A stretch of 64,000 nucleotides of DNA from an uncultured Candidatus Melainabacteria bacterium. GTDB taxonomy: Bacteria; Cyanobacteriota; Vampirovibrionia; Gastranaerophilales; Gastranaerophilaceae. Positions within the stretch are counted from its first letter, which is position 1. Every line of letters starts with the position of its first letter. Shown one piece after another: positions 41,386 to 49,962 of this stretch. The position numbers and the translations under genes were made by a program. The stretch spans positions 1-64,000 of the forward strand of contig CAKVIG010000006.1 of assembly GCA_934754515.1 (NCBI GenBank). Reading direction: 5' to 3'. The notes beneath the pieces were generated by a model. The model saw only the letters and a program-made list of their open reading frames with translations, searched no databases and was not told the origin of the DNA.

Positions 41386-43164
41386 TTATAATTTTTCCGG
41401 ATTTCTTAGCGGTATCAATCTGTCTAAGTCAGAGTTTACGCTAAAGTAGAATCTTGCAGTGCTTTCCGAATAAGAACGCGTAAGTGGGAAACCTACACCG
41501 ATTTGAGCTGTCAGCCAGTCTGTAAAGTTAATGTACGTACCAATACCAACTGAATGTAAGAAGGTTTGAGGGTAATTGTAAATGTTACCGTTTTCACCTA
41601 ACCAACCCCAATCATAGAAGATTGCAAGTTTTAGTCTTTCATCAACTTTTGGCATCAACTTGTACAAGTAAGGAACAGGGAATCTGTACTCAACTGTACC
41701 TGTAACACCATAGTCACCGATTAATTCAGCCGGTTGATAACCTCTTAATGTGTAAGGACCACCCATTTGCATTTGTTCAGCTGCAAACAACTTATCCGGT
41801 GAGTATTGACCGTTAACTCTTACGATACCCATGCTTCTTGCGAACAATCTTTGTACACGAGTTGCACCGGCTGTAACTTTGAAGAATGTTGTATCTTGGA
41901 TTGCGCCGTGTCCGTCACCGCCCATACCAAAGTCAACACCTACATTACCTAACCAACGACCGTAATTGTCATCTGTCATACCATATAAGCCTGAACGCCA
42001 TACATTCAAGTTATAATTTGACAATCTGAGCGGATTTCCTGCAATGTTAGCAGATGTATTTGCATTAACATAATCATAACCTGTATAGAATACTAAATCA
42101 GATTTTGCTGTTTGTATAATTGGTTGAGTTAATTTAAAGAAGTAACTTTGTGCATTACCTTTAACATTTAATGATTTATAAGGACCGCCCAGTCTTACAT
42201 GAGAGTCAGAAAAGTCGAATGACAATCTTGTTCCGTAAGATGAAACAGGAAGCGAATAACCAGCCATCCAACCGGTTGCTCCTGATGATAAGATTGTACC
42301 ACCATAAATTTTATCGCCCAAACCTGTTAAGTTATCCATACCTACAAGGAATGAAACTCTTTGAGCACCTGTATATGAACGACCGTAGTCATCATAAGAG
42401 AAGTTCAAGTTTACAGGGAATCTGTCTCTTACGTTTAAAGTAATTGCAGTGTTTTCATCGCCTTCTTGTTGTCTTTCAACTTCGGTTTGAACTTGAACAT
42501 AATCTTCTCTGTTAATTTCTTTCATTGCTCTTTGAAGGTTTTTAGCATTGAATACATCACCTTCTCTCAAACCTGCTTTACCCATAATGATATGTCTTAA
42601 ATACCATTCACGAGTCCATTTTTCGCCTTCAATATTAAGTTCGCCAACTTTACTTTCAACAATCTTAATAGTTGCAACACCATCAACAATTCTTTGAGGT
42701 GGAACTGTTGCATAAGATGTTAAGTAACCTTTAGCACGATATAGATTTGTAACCTTTTGACAAACTTCTAGCAATTCATCAAAGTAAACATCTTCACCAA
42801 GAACTTCCAAACCTAATTTTTCAAGTTCATCGGATGAAATCTTTGTATTACCTTCAAAATTGATTTTTTGCAACAAAAAATGGGGATTGTAAATCAAACC
42901 TTCTCTTTGCAAATTTTCTTCAATAGAAGCATCATAAATCTGTTCATCTTTAGTTACATCATCAAATGATTGGATGTAGCTCTTGTCTATTTCATAGTGA
43001 TTTGTGTTTTGTAATTCAGTAGTATTATAAGCTCCGGGGTTGTAACCGCCTAAAGACGCTTGGGCGCTTGCCGGCAATGTTGTTCCTGCCATTGGATCTG
43101 CAAATGCTTGGTTTGCTGCAAATAGGCACAAGACTGTGAGCAAATAGCTTATTTGTTTCTTCAT
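41386..43164 (-). CDS. TpsB/ShlB-type outer-membrane transporter
   Basis: The 592-residue protein has a signal peptide (MKKQISYLLTVLCLFAANQAFA). A ~90-residue periplasmic leader precedes two POTRA domains (INFEGNTKISSDELEKLGLE; GELNIEGEKWTREWYLRHI). A 16-strand-type barrel contains the LRGY motif in GGPYTLRGYQPAE, the plug-interacting loop-6 signature of the Omp85/TpsB superfamily, and ends with an aromatic strand (ARFYFSVNS). Family members export filamentous TpsA proteins across the outer membrane. No TpsA partner is next to it. It shows the organism has an outer membrane. Confidence 0.87.
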   Translation of the reverse strand: MKKQISYLLTVLCLFAANQAFADPMAGTTLPASAQASLGGYNPGAYNTTELQNTNHYEIDKSYIQSFDDVTKDEQIYDASIEENLQREGLIYNPHFLLQKINFEGNTKISSDELEKLGLEVLGEDVYFDELLEVCQKVTNLYRAKGYLTSYATVPPQRIVDGVATIKIVESKVGELNIEGEKWTREWYLRHIIMGKAGLREGDVFNAKNLQRAMKEINREDYVQVQTEVERQQEGDENTAITLNVRDRFPVNLNFSYDDYGRSYTGAQRVSFLVGMDNLTGLGDKIYGGTILSSGATGWMAGYSLPVSSYGTRLSFDFSDSHVRLGGPYKSLNVKGNAQSYFFKLTQPIIQTAKSDLVFYTGYDYVNANTSANIAGNPLRLSNYNLNVWRSGLYGMTDDNYGRWLGNVGVDFGMGGDGHGAIQDTTFFKVTAGATRVQRLFARSMGIVRVNGQYSPDKLFAAEQMQMGGPYTLRGYQPAELIGDYGVTGTVEYRFPVPYLYKLMPKVDERLKLAIFYDWGWLGENGNIYNYPQTFLHSVGIGTYINFTDWLTAQIGVGFPLTRSYSESTARFYFSVNSDLDRLIPLRNPEKL

Positions 43165-43431
43165 AATTTCAGAATTCCTAATTTTTCTTTCTATGTATAT
43201 TTTTATTGGGTTATAATAATTTGTTACACCCTTACATTATATTTTAAATAAAAACTCAAGACAAATTTAATTGCTAGTTTGTAACAAAATATTAACGTCT
43301 TACACTATATTTTAACTCGTTTATGAACTTTTGTAAAGATATTTCTATATGAACGTTATAAATCATCTAATTGGTGGAATTAAATAATATATAATACCTG
43401 TTACAAAATTTTACATTTGAGGAGTAAAAAA

Positions 43432-43752
43432 ATGGTAATGGCAGTTGGAGCAATTGGTTCATACGGTTCTAATTATCAAGACCCGGAATACATTAAAATA
43501 ATAAAAGAACTTACACAAATGGGAATTACTCCGAGTGGTAATAAAAATGCCGATGTTTCGAAGTTAAAAGAAGCAAAAACAGAATTAATCGAAAAAATTC
43601 AAACTAAACAGAATGAGGAGCAAAAACAAGAGCTTCAAGTTCAACCTTTAGAAGCCAGCAAAGAATCTCAACAAGCTCAACAACTTGAGTATGCTAAAAC
43701 AGGAGCTATGACTTTAGCAGAACTTAATAAACTTTATTTTGGTTTAATTTAA
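43432..43752 (+). CDS. Unknown small coiled-coil protein
   Basis: The start at 43432 has GAGGAG upstream. The 106 residues begin MVMAVGAIGSYGSNYQDPEY, then form a Lys/Glu/Gln-rich helix (KEAKTELIEKIQTKQNEEQK) and end MTLAELNKLYFGLI. It has no Cys, no signal peptide and no membrane helix. I do not recognise it. Its composition would suit a small cytoplasmic or type-III-exported helical protein, but this is speculation. Confidence 0.6.
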   Translation: MVMAVGAIGSYGSNYQDPEYIKIIKELTQMGITPSGNKNADVSKLKEAKTELIEKIQTKQNEEQKQELQVQPLEASKESQQAQQLEYAKTGAMTLAELNKLYFGLI

Positions 43753-43928
43753 AACTATATAGAATCAGATATATTAATTTTTGTAAACACCTTAATCCCT
43801 TTATTTTCGCCATAAAGTATAACTAATCTACAACTAAAGTATAAAATTTTCAAAAAACATTAAAGTTTTTAAAATTTATGCCGTAATACATGACATAAGA
43901 AGATTTTTATTTTGTAGGAAGGAATATT

Positions 43929-45296
43929 ATGACAGATAAAGAAGAATTAGGTGCATCACTCTTCAGCCGTTCAATCGACTTAATGGAAGATGATCCGTTG
44001 GAAGAAATTTTCGCTCTAAACTTAGGCGATTTTATTTCTGAGTACCTGATTTCAGAAGATTTGGCAAGTAAAATAGGCAAGGACGTCAAAGACAAAACAA
44101 CAAAACTAAAATCACAATTAAAAGAGCTTGTGTCTATTTATTCTCTTGATAACACTCTTTGCGTTTTGGGTTTCAGCTCTCAAGATGAATATGTTGTTTA
44201 CAATTCTATAGCAAAAACTTTGACTCAAATTCTTGATGTTGATGCATGCCACATCTACCTTACAAAAGAATTCACAAAAGGTTTAAATATAGAAGATAAG
44301 ATTTTGGGTCTTGCAGGTTCTTCTATCGAATTTGACGAAGATATTTATGCAAAGAAATTGAGCTACGCTGAAGACGACAAATCAATCGTTGTTAAAGCAT
44401 TCAAGACTCTTGAAACTGTCCAAATCAAAGATATTACAAATATTGATAACTTCACTCCAAAATACGAGTTAAAGGAATTTGACGTTAAATCTTTGGCAGT
44501 TGTTCCAATGCACAATAATGCACATGTAGTCGGCGTAATTGTAATTGAAAACTACAAAGAAAAAACTATCAAACACGCTTATATGAACCTTCTTGAAACA
44601 ATCGGACGTTTGTTCGGTACATCAATGCACTTGCAAAAAACTATTGATGAAACGAATTGTTTAATTGAGTCAGATGATGTTATGGCAGAAGAATTGCAAC
44701 ACCAAAGAGCAGAATTAACTGCACTTATCGGTGATTTAGGAGTTCAACAACAAGCATTTGTTGAAAGATTGGCAAAAGCAGTTGACGAAAAAGGTCAATA
44801 CAAGGTAGCACACTCTCAAAACACTGCCGAACTTTCACGCAAACTTTGTCGTCAACTTGGTTTGAACGAAAAAACAACAGATTTGGTTTATTATGCAGGG
44901 CTGTTACAAAATATCGGTAAAATTACTCTTCCTGAATCTTTGTTTACAAATAAAGGAAAGCTTTCAAAAGAAGAATGGGAAAAATTACAAAATCACCCGA
45001 ATGTTGGCGTAAACTTGCTTATGAATATCAACTTCTTATCAGAAGTAATTCCATACATTCATTATCACAAAGAACGCTGGGATGGCGGTGGCGAACCAGA
45101 AGGCTTGAAAGGCAATTCTATCCCGTTTGGTTCAAGAATCATCGCTGTTGCAGATGCTTATACAGCCATGACTTCAGACCGTTCTTACAGAAAAGCTATG
45201 GATAAAGACGAAGCGTTAGCTGTAATTAAATCAGAAGCCGGTATTAAATGGGATCCGATTGTTGTAAATGCTTTGTTTGAAGTAGTTAACAATTAA
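43929..45296 (+). CDS. GAF plus degenerate HD-GYP domain protein
   Basis: The 455 residues carry an N-terminal acidic segment, a GAF domain (~75-235: YNSIAKTLTQILDVDACHIY; VKSLAVVPMHNNAHVVGVIV), a coiled coil (~245-285) and an HD-GYP domain (~290-455). The fold is clear (VAHSQNTAELSRKLCRQLG; IIAVADAYTAMTSDRSYRKA). However, the metal-binding HDxGK reads QNIGK, the second HH reads HK, and GYP reads GEP. c-di-GMP hydrolysis is therefore unlikely, and a receptor or scaffold role is more plausible. GGAAGGAA precedes the ATG. Terminator at 45304 follows. Confidence 0.85.
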   Translation: MTDKEELGASLFSRSIDLMEDDPLEEIFALNLGDFISEYLISEDLASKIGKDVKDKTTKLKSQLKELVSIYSLDNTLCVLGFSSQDEYVVYNSIAKTLTQILDVDACHIYLTKEFTKGLNIEDKILGLAGSSIEFDEDIYAKKLSYAEDDKSIVVKAFKTLETVQIKDITNIDNFTPKYELKEFDVKSLAVVPMHNNAHVVGVIVIENYKEKTIKHAYMNLLETIGRLFGTSMHLQKTIDETNCLIESDDVMAEELQHQRAELTALIGDLGVQQQAFVERLAKAVDEKGQYKVAHSQNTAELSRKLCRQLGLNEKTTDLVYYAGLLQNIGKITLPESLFTNKGKLSKEEWEKLQNHPNVGVNLLMNINFLSEVIPYIHYHKERWDGGGEPEGLKGNSIPFGSRIIAVADAYTAMTSDRSYRKAMDKDEALAVIKSEAGIKWDPIVVNALFEVVNN

Positions 45297-45303
45297 TTTA
45301 TTT

Positions 45304-45343
45304 CAAAAAAAAAAAAACGGAAAATTTACTTTTCCGTTTTTTT
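45304..45343. terminator. Bidirectional terminator
   Basis: AAAAACGGAAAA / TTTTCCGTTTTTTT stem after the HD-GYP-like gene. Confidence 0.8.
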
Positions 45344-45357
45344 GAAATTATATACAT

Positions 45358-45387
45358 AAAAAAAGAACCTCTAAAGGTTCTTTTTTA
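45358..45387 (-). terminator. Terminator of tRNA-Val
   Basis: AAAAAAGAACCT/AGGTTCTTTTTT stem directly downstream of the minus-strand tRNA. Confidence 0.8.
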
Positions 45388-45389
45388 AA

Positions 45390-45465
45390 TGGTGGGCGTT
45401 AGAAGACTCGAACTTCTGACCCTCTCCTTGTAAGGGAGACGCTCTACCAACTGAGCTAAACGCCC
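45390..45465 (-). tRNA. tRNA-Val (TAC), CCA encoded
   Basis: On the minus strand: acceptor GGGCGTT/AACGCCC, D arm TAGCTCAGTTGGTAGAGC, anticodon arm CTCCC-TTACAAG context with TAC anticodon, T loop GTTCGAGTC, discriminator A and encoded CCA. Confidence 0.96.
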
Positions 45466-45530
45466 ATTTACGCGGGGCTTTCACTTTGAGTAACCTCTTG
45501 TGTCTTGCCCTACCGGCTGTCAACAAGATA

Positions 45531-45559
45531 ATCATATTATAAACATTTTTTAATGTCAA
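45531..45559 (-). promoter_or_regulatory. Consensus promoter of tRNA-Val
   Basis: On the minus strand TTGACA (45554-45559), 17 base spacer, TATGAT (45531-45536), about 65 bases before the mature tRNA. Confidence 0.75.
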
Positions 45560-45643
45560 TCACTTTATTTAAAAATTTTTTTATAATCTAATTAACGTAT
45601 TTAATTTTTCCTTCAAATTGCATAGAATAGGGTTAATAGTTTA

Positions 45644-45664
45644 TGGTGCAGAAATTGCATCCCA
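45644..45664. repeat. Diverged GTAGGGTGC-type palindrome
   Basis: ATGGTGCAGAAATTGCATCCCAC matches the 27544-27577 family with several changes. Confidence 0.5.
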
Positions 45665-45691
45665 CATTTAATAAGAAAGGAGTTTTGAACC

Positions 45692-47092
45692 ATGGAAATC
45701 AAAGTTGTTCAAGATGTTAAAACTATTGATGCCGACATTCTTGTTGTTGACATGTTTGAAGGTGACAAAACAGTAAGCGAACTTGCTAACAAATATGCTA
45801 TTGAACAAGATGGCTTCAAAGGTAAATTTGGAGAAACTTATCTTCTTCCAACTTATGGTCAAGAAGTTTACAGAAAAGTGCTTGTATTAGGCTTAGGCAA
45901 AAAAGAAGATTTTACACCAAATAAAATGAGAGAAGCGATTTACAAAGCTGTTAAAAAATGCATGCAAATGGAAGCTAAAAAAGTTGCATTCTCACTAGAA
46001 GGAATTGAGTTTGATTATTCAGAACAATTCACAATGGGCGCATTAATTGCAGATTATGCTTTTGACAAGTACAAATCTGAAAAGAAAGATAACAAAGTTA
46101 AGGAAATTTACGTTCAAGCTAACGAAGGTATCGTAAGAAAAGCTGAAAAAATCGCTTCTGCTATGACTTTTGCAAGAAATTTAGCAAATGAACCTGCTCA
46201 ACTTGCGACTCCGACTGAACTTGCAAATATAGCATGCGATTTCGGTTTAGAAACAAAAATCTACAACAGAGAAGAATGCGAAAAAATGGGCATGGGTGCT
46301 TTTTTAGCAGTAGCTCGCGGCAGCGCACAAGAACCTAAATTCATTCACATGAAATACTCAGTTGATAATCCTAAAAAACGTATCGCAATTATCGGTAAAG
46401 GTATCACATTTGATAGTGGCGGATTAGATATTAAACCTGCTTCTTCAATGCTTACAATGAAAGATGATATGTCAGCAGCGGCTTGTGTTTTAGGTGTAAT
46501 GAGCATTATTAGAGAATTTAATCCGCAAGTAGAAGTTCACGGGATTATTGCTGCGTGTGAAAACATGCCGGGATGCAGTGCTTACAAACCCGGTGATATC
46601 TTAACCGCTAAAAATGGTAAGACAATTGAAGTTGATAACACAGACGCAGAAGGCAGATTAACTCTTGCAGACGCTCTATGTTATGCTTGCGAACTTGGCG
46701 TTGACGAAGTTATTGACCTTGCAACACTTACTGGTGCTTGCGTAGTAGCTTTAGGCACAAATGCTGCAGGTATTATGGGTAATGATGAAACTTTGGTTAA
46801 AAACCTTATCTCAACAGCAGACAGAAGTGGCGAAAAGTATTGGGAACTTCCTCTTTGGGATGAATATTTTGACAGCTTAAAGAGTGATATTGCCGATATG
46901 AAAAACACAGGTTCGCGTTGGGGCGGTGCTTCAACAGCCGGTGTATTCTTACAAAAATTCGTAAAAGATGTTAAGTGGGCGCACATTGATATCGCAGGTG
47001 TTGCTTACCTTGAAAAACCTCAACAAGAGTTTATCAAAGGTGCTACTGGTGCAGGCGTAAGAACATTATTAAACTATATATTAGAACAATAA
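45692..47092 (+). CDS. pepA: Leucyl aminopeptidase (M17)
   Basis: PepA is a hexameric two-metal aminopeptidase that recycles peptides in the cytoplasm. The 466 residues carry the metal site GKGITFDSGGLDIKP (near 252), the catalytic Lys and Asp in MKDDMSAAA, and the M17 signature NTDAEGRLTLADAL (near 313). AAAGGAG precedes the ATG. The N-terminal domain is shorter than in E. coli PepA (about 500). It is monocistronic, with a hairpin terminator after it. Confidence 0.95.
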   Translation: MEIKVVQDVKTIDADILVVDMFEGDKTVSELANKYAIEQDGFKGKFGETYLLPTYGQEVYRKVLVLGLGKKEDFTPNKMREAIYKAVKKCMQMEAKKVAFSLEGIEFDYSEQFTMGALIADYAFDKYKSEKKDNKVKEIYVQANEGIVRKAEKIASAMTFARNLANEPAQLATPTELANIACDFGLETKIYNREECEKMGMGAFLAVARGSAQEPKFIHMKYSVDNPKKRIAIIGKGITFDSGGLDIKPASSMLTMKDDMSAAACVLGVMSIIREFNPQVEVHGIIAACENMPGCSAYKPGDILTAKNGKTIEVDNTDAEGRLTLADALCYACELGVDEVIDLATLTGACVVALGTNAAGIMGNDETLVKNLISTADRSGEKYWELPLWDEYFDSLKSDIADMKNTGSRWGGASTAGVFLQKFVKDVKWAHIDIAGVAYLEKPQQEFIKGATGAGVRTLLNYILEQ

Positions 47093-47109
47093 TTTGTTAT
47101 TTGTCTGAT

Positions 47110-47146
47110 AAACGGTGGACTTTTTACCAAAAGTCCGCCGTTTTAT
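47110..47146 (+). terminator. Terminator of pepA
   Basis: AAACGGTGGACTTTT pairs (one mismatch) with AAAAGTCCGCCGTTTT, followed by ATTT. Confidence 0.8.
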
Positions 47147-47202
47147 TTAGTTAATTAGTCCAATGTTATTTTCTAAAAATCTTTTATATTAATAATATAA
47201 GA

Positions 47203-47303
47203 AATCGACCGCTATAACCCACGTGCTTAATCGCAAGTTTACAGAGGGCGCACTCCCTCTTGAGGTTAAATGCGGTAAAGGGCAACTCTGAGTTTGCCCT
47301 TTT
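47203..47303 (+). ncRNA. Candidate structured small RNA ending in intrinsic terminator
   Basis: A closing stem pairs ACCGC (47208-47212) and AACC (47216-47219) with GGTT (47264-47267) and GCGGT (47272-47276). It encloses a CTT...AAG mini-hairpin and a strong AGAGGG/CCCTCT hairpin. A canonical terminator (AAAGGGCAAACTC-type stem plus TTTT) follows at once. No open frame fits. I cannot match it to a named RNA; 6S-like RNA or a riboswitch are possibilities not supported by specific motifs. Confidence 0.55.
47277..47303 (+). terminator. Intrinsic terminator of candidate small RNA
   Basis: AAAGGGCAACTC pairs with GAGTTTGCCCTTTT. Confidence 0.8.
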
Positions 47304-47315
47304 ATATAGTAAAGG

Positions 47316-47348
47316 AGCTGATTTGACTTTTAAGAAATCAGCCCTTTT
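47316..47348 (+). terminator. Second tandem terminator-like hairpin
   Basis: CTGATTT pairs with AAATCAG around GACTTTTAAG, followed by CCCTTTTCC. Confidence 0.5.
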
Positions 47349-47406
47349 CCTGTTTTAAACAATAATGTTTTTATGTAAAATATCGTGTATAGAAAAAAAA
47401 GATGCA

Positions 47407-47646
47407 ATGAACGAAAATAATATTGTTATGGAAGATAAGAATAGATTAAGAAATTTAGGAATTAACATTAAGAGTGAACGTCTAAGACGTGACATCTCTC
47501 AAGAGAAATTAGCAGAGCTTACAAACATTTCAAGAAACTCAATCAGTTTAATTGAAACAGGTAAGATTAACCCTACAATATTGAAAGTAATTGATATTGC
47601 TAACGTATTAGGTGTTGACCTTCCTCTTTTAACAAGAGATGTTTAA
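47407..47646 (+). CDS. Xre-family HTH transcriptional regulator (79 aa)
   Basis: The protein is essentially one Cro/cI-type helix-turn-helix domain: RNLGINIKSERLRRDISQEK, LAELTNISRNSISLIETGKI, NPTILKVIDIANVLGVDLP. The start at MNENNIVM (47407) is preferred; upstream in-frame ATG at 47365 is closer to the -10-like TGTAAAAT at 47374-47381. It lacks a ligand domain, like small stand-alone or phage-type regulators. Its target is unknown. It follows the candidate small RNA. Confidence 0.8.
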   Translation: MNENNIVMEDKNRLRNLGINIKSERLRRDISQEKLAELTNISRNSISLIETGKINPTILKVIDIANVLGVDLPLLTRDV

Positions 47647-47766
47647 TTAGCAACGACTAATTTAATGTTAGAATTGAGTACGCCTGAAGGTAGGTACTTT
47701 TGCTTTTGCAGAATATATTGTTGCCTAAGGCGTATCTTTATAGTTTTAAACATGAAATAATTTTTG

Positions 47767-48132
47767 TTATTTCATATATTTAAGCATTACTTGAGTATTA
47801 ACGCTATCACCGGCAAAAGTTGCAGGTAATGGTAAGTATGGTGCGCCTGATTTAACGGCGTTCAAAACGGCTGTGTTTGCGTTTTTGTTAGTTGAATTAA
47901 CAATAAACGGCTCTGTTATTTCGCCATTCTTTTTTACTCTAAATTGAACAGTAACTTCATAATCCTGATTTGCTTTATAAGGGGTCCAATTGTTGTGAAC
48001 AGCGTTTGGTAAATATTCAAAGTACTGGCTTAATGTAGCAACCTGTTTTACAGGATTCGTTGGCATTTGCGCATTGTCAGCTGCAAATGTCGGTAGTGTT
48101 AACATTGATAATAGAATTAGTAGTTTTTTCAT
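47767..48132 (-). CDS. Secreted TonB C-terminal-like domain protein
   Basis: After a signal peptide (MKKLLILLSMLTLPTFA) the 104-residue mature protein is a TonB-C-like domain: WTPYKANQDYEVTVQFRVKK, NGEITEPFIVNSTNKNANTA, VLNAVKSGAPYLPLPATF. It has no membrane anchor to energise transport, so it is not a true TonB. Free periplasmic TonB-C domains are common and of unclear role. A palindromic repeat separates it from alr, transcribed in the same direction. Confidence 0.78.
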   Translation of the reverse strand: MKKLLILLSMLTLPTFAADNAQMPTNPVKQVATLSQYFEYLPNAVHNNWTPYKANQDYEVTVQFRVKKNGEITEPFIVNSTNKNANTAVLNAVKSGAPYLPLPATFAGDSVNTQVMLKYMK

Positions 48133-48135
48133 ATA

Positions 48136-48170
48136 AGCCCCACCCTAACCCTCCCCCGAGGAGAGGGAAC
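48136..48170. repeat. CCCTC palindromic repeat
   Basis: AGCCCCACCCTAACCCTCCC plus GAGGAGAGGGAAC; nearly the same as 29888-29922. It lies between two same-strand genes. Confidence 0.7.
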
Positions 48171-48175
48171 TAAGT

Positions 48176-49297
48176 TTATCTTACGTAAACCCTCGGTAAT
48201 CTTACCTTAAGTCTGCAAGTCAGTTCGTAATTAATAGTATGTAATATTTCTGCCCAATTATCAAGACTCAAATCTTCATCATCTAAAAGCGTTATAACAT
48301 CGCCAACTTTTGCATCAACATCACCCAAATCAAACATCATTTGATCCATTGTGATATTTCCGATTTGTCTGATTTTCTGTCCGTTAATTTTTCCACAAAT
48401 TTTATTTGACAAACCTCTTGATACTCCGTCTGCATAACCTATTGGAATAGTTGCGACTCTTGTCGGTTCATAAGCAACAAATTTGTGTGAATAGCTTACA
48501 CCCTCACCTGCTTTAACTTCGTGAATATTAGTTATTCTGCCCTTAAGTCCCATAATTTGTTTTACAATCGGTTTATAATTAACTTTTTGCGGCAAATCTG
48601 GATACAAGCCGTATAAAGAAATCCCAACTCTCACCATATTTGATTTTATATCATAAGCAAATGTTGCCGCTGTATTTTGGATATGCAGTAAAAGTCCTTT
48701 TGTATCAATATTATCTACTACGCTATGCCAACGCTCTATTTGTTTTTGAGTTTCAGTTTCTTCTTCAGCGGAAGCCAAGTGTGTAAACACGCCTTCAAAG
48801 TTCAAATAATCAGCCTTCTGAACCTGTTCTATAAATTCAACTGCCTCTTCTGATCTGACTCCAATTCTATTCATGCCTGTATCAATCTTAACGTGAACTT
48901 TTGGTCTTAAACCTGTTCTTTCATATACTTCTTTACAAGCCTTCAAGTGTTCTTCATTAAAAATAGAAAACGCAATATCATTCTGTGTAGCAGATTCGAT
49001 TGCCCACAAAGGAATAGCTCCAACGACCAAAATCGGGCATTTAATTTTTACGGCACGCAAATCCAAGCCTTCATCAACAGAAGAAACACCAAGCGCATCA
49101 ACTCCTGAAGCTAACATTGTTTGCGCTATCATTGATGCACCATGTCCGTAAGCATCGGCTTTAACAATAGCCAAAAACTTTTTATCCTTTGGAATTCCGT
49201 TTTTTATTTCAATAATATTTTGTGCTAAAGATTCTAAGTTAATTTCAACCCAAGCATCTTTATGAATATTTACATTTGATTGTCTAACATTTTTCAT
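48176..49297 (-). CDS. alr: Alanine racemase
   Basis: Alr makes D-alanine for peptidoglycan with pyridoxal phosphate. The 373 residues show the PLP lysine in LAIVKADAYGHGA (near 46), HVKIDTGMNRIG, the catalytic Tyr context GEGVSYSHKF, PIGYADGVSRGLSNK and ITMDQMMFDLG. AAGAG precedes the ATG. It is 24 bases downstream of the unknown gene 49322-49879 on the same strand, possibly co-transcribed. Confidence 0.95.
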   Translation of the reverse strand: MKNVRQSNVNIHKDAWVEINLESLAQNIIEIKNGIPKDKKFLAIVKADAYGHGASMIAQTMLASGVDALGVSSVDEGLDLRAVKIKCPILVVGAIPLWAIESATQNDIAFSIFNEEHLKACKEVYERTGLRPKVHVKIDTGMNRIGVRSEEAVEFIEQVQKADYLNFEGVFTHLASAEEETETQKQIERWHSVVDNIDTKGLLLHIQNTAATFAYDIKSNMVRVGISLYGLYPDLPQKVNYKPIVKQIMGLKGRITNIHEVKAGEGVSYSHKFVAYEPTRVATIPIGYADGVSRGLSNKICGKINGQKIRQIGNITMDQMMFDLGDVDAKVGDVITLLDDEDLSLDNWAEILHTINYELTCRLKVRLPRVYVR

Positions 49298-49321
49298 ATA
49301 AAAGCTCTTCTTATTTTAGTA

Positions 49322-49879
49322 TTATTTCTTTTCTACAACATTAATATATTCTGAACCGTCAAAATATTTATGGTATTTTTTATACCCCAATACATTGTCT
49401 TTCTCTAAATGATAAAAATTACCATTATTATAATCAACTTTTACTGTTTCTGTACTTGCTGACTTGTCGATAACTTTTTTATATTTACTTGGAACTTCTG
49501 TTATTGTTTTCGTATCATTAAGTTTTCCGTAAACATATCTTTTTATTTTAGTAACGGATTTCTGCATTTTACCGTTTAAATCCATAAAATACTTAGCAAT
49601 AGAATGTTGTGTCACATCAATAATGGATAAAGTAGTTGTATGTCCGGTTTCTTTTTGCACCATTCCTTTATTAATATTTACACCCAACGTCATGTCACTG
49701 CTTCCGACTCCGACTTTTTTGGATGCTAACATTACAAAACTGTCTTTGCCGGTATCACGAACTCTGACTTCATTCATACCTTTTTCTGTCAATTTTTTAT
49801 ATAGGTCATTTTTGACTCTACCTTTTTTAGAAAAACGATTAATAAATCTGTCAACATTTCCCATTACTACAGTGCTCAT
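49322..49879 (-). CDS. Basic protein of unknown function
   Basis: The 185 residues are Lys/Val/Asp-rich with no signal peptide or helix (MSTVVMGNVDRFINRFSKK; VTKIKRYVYGKLNDTKTITE; VDYNNGNFYHLEKDNVLGYK). It is cysteine-free. AGGAGG precedes the ATG. I do not recognise it. Cysteine-free, signal-less and beta-rich character would allow it to be a secretion substrate, but nothing direct supports this. Confidence 0.6.
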   Translation of the reverse strand: MSTVVMGNVDRFINRFSKKGRVKNDLYKKLTEKGMNEVRVRDTGKDSFVMLASKKVGVGSSDMTLGVNINKGMVQKETGHTTTLSIIDVTQHSIAKYFMDLNGKMQKSVTKIKRYVYGKLNDTKTITEVPSKYKKVIDKSASTETVKVDYNNGNFYHLEKDNVLGYKKYHKYFDGSEYINVVEKK

Positions 49880-49936
49880 ACGTTACCTCCTGATTACTTA
49901 AAACTTGTAAAAATAAAATTTGCTACTTTTGTTTAA

Positions 49937-49960
49937 GTAGGTTGGGCATTCCTGCCCAAC
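49937..49960. repeat. GTAGGTTGGGC palindrome
   Basis: GTTGGGCA...TGCCCAAC, ending two bases before the miaB stop codon complement. Confidence 0.7.
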
Positions 49961-49962
49961 AT

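Noticed and set aside
47203..47303. Interpretation as tmRNA, SRP RNA or a purine riboswitch
   Set aside because: None of the conserved core sequences of these RNAs can be found; left as an unassigned structured RNA.
47650..47760. Possible hairpin (GTACGCCT / AGGCGTAT) after the Xre gene as a small RNA
   Set aside because: The stem is short and interrupted, with no terminator or promoter; too weak to list as a gene.
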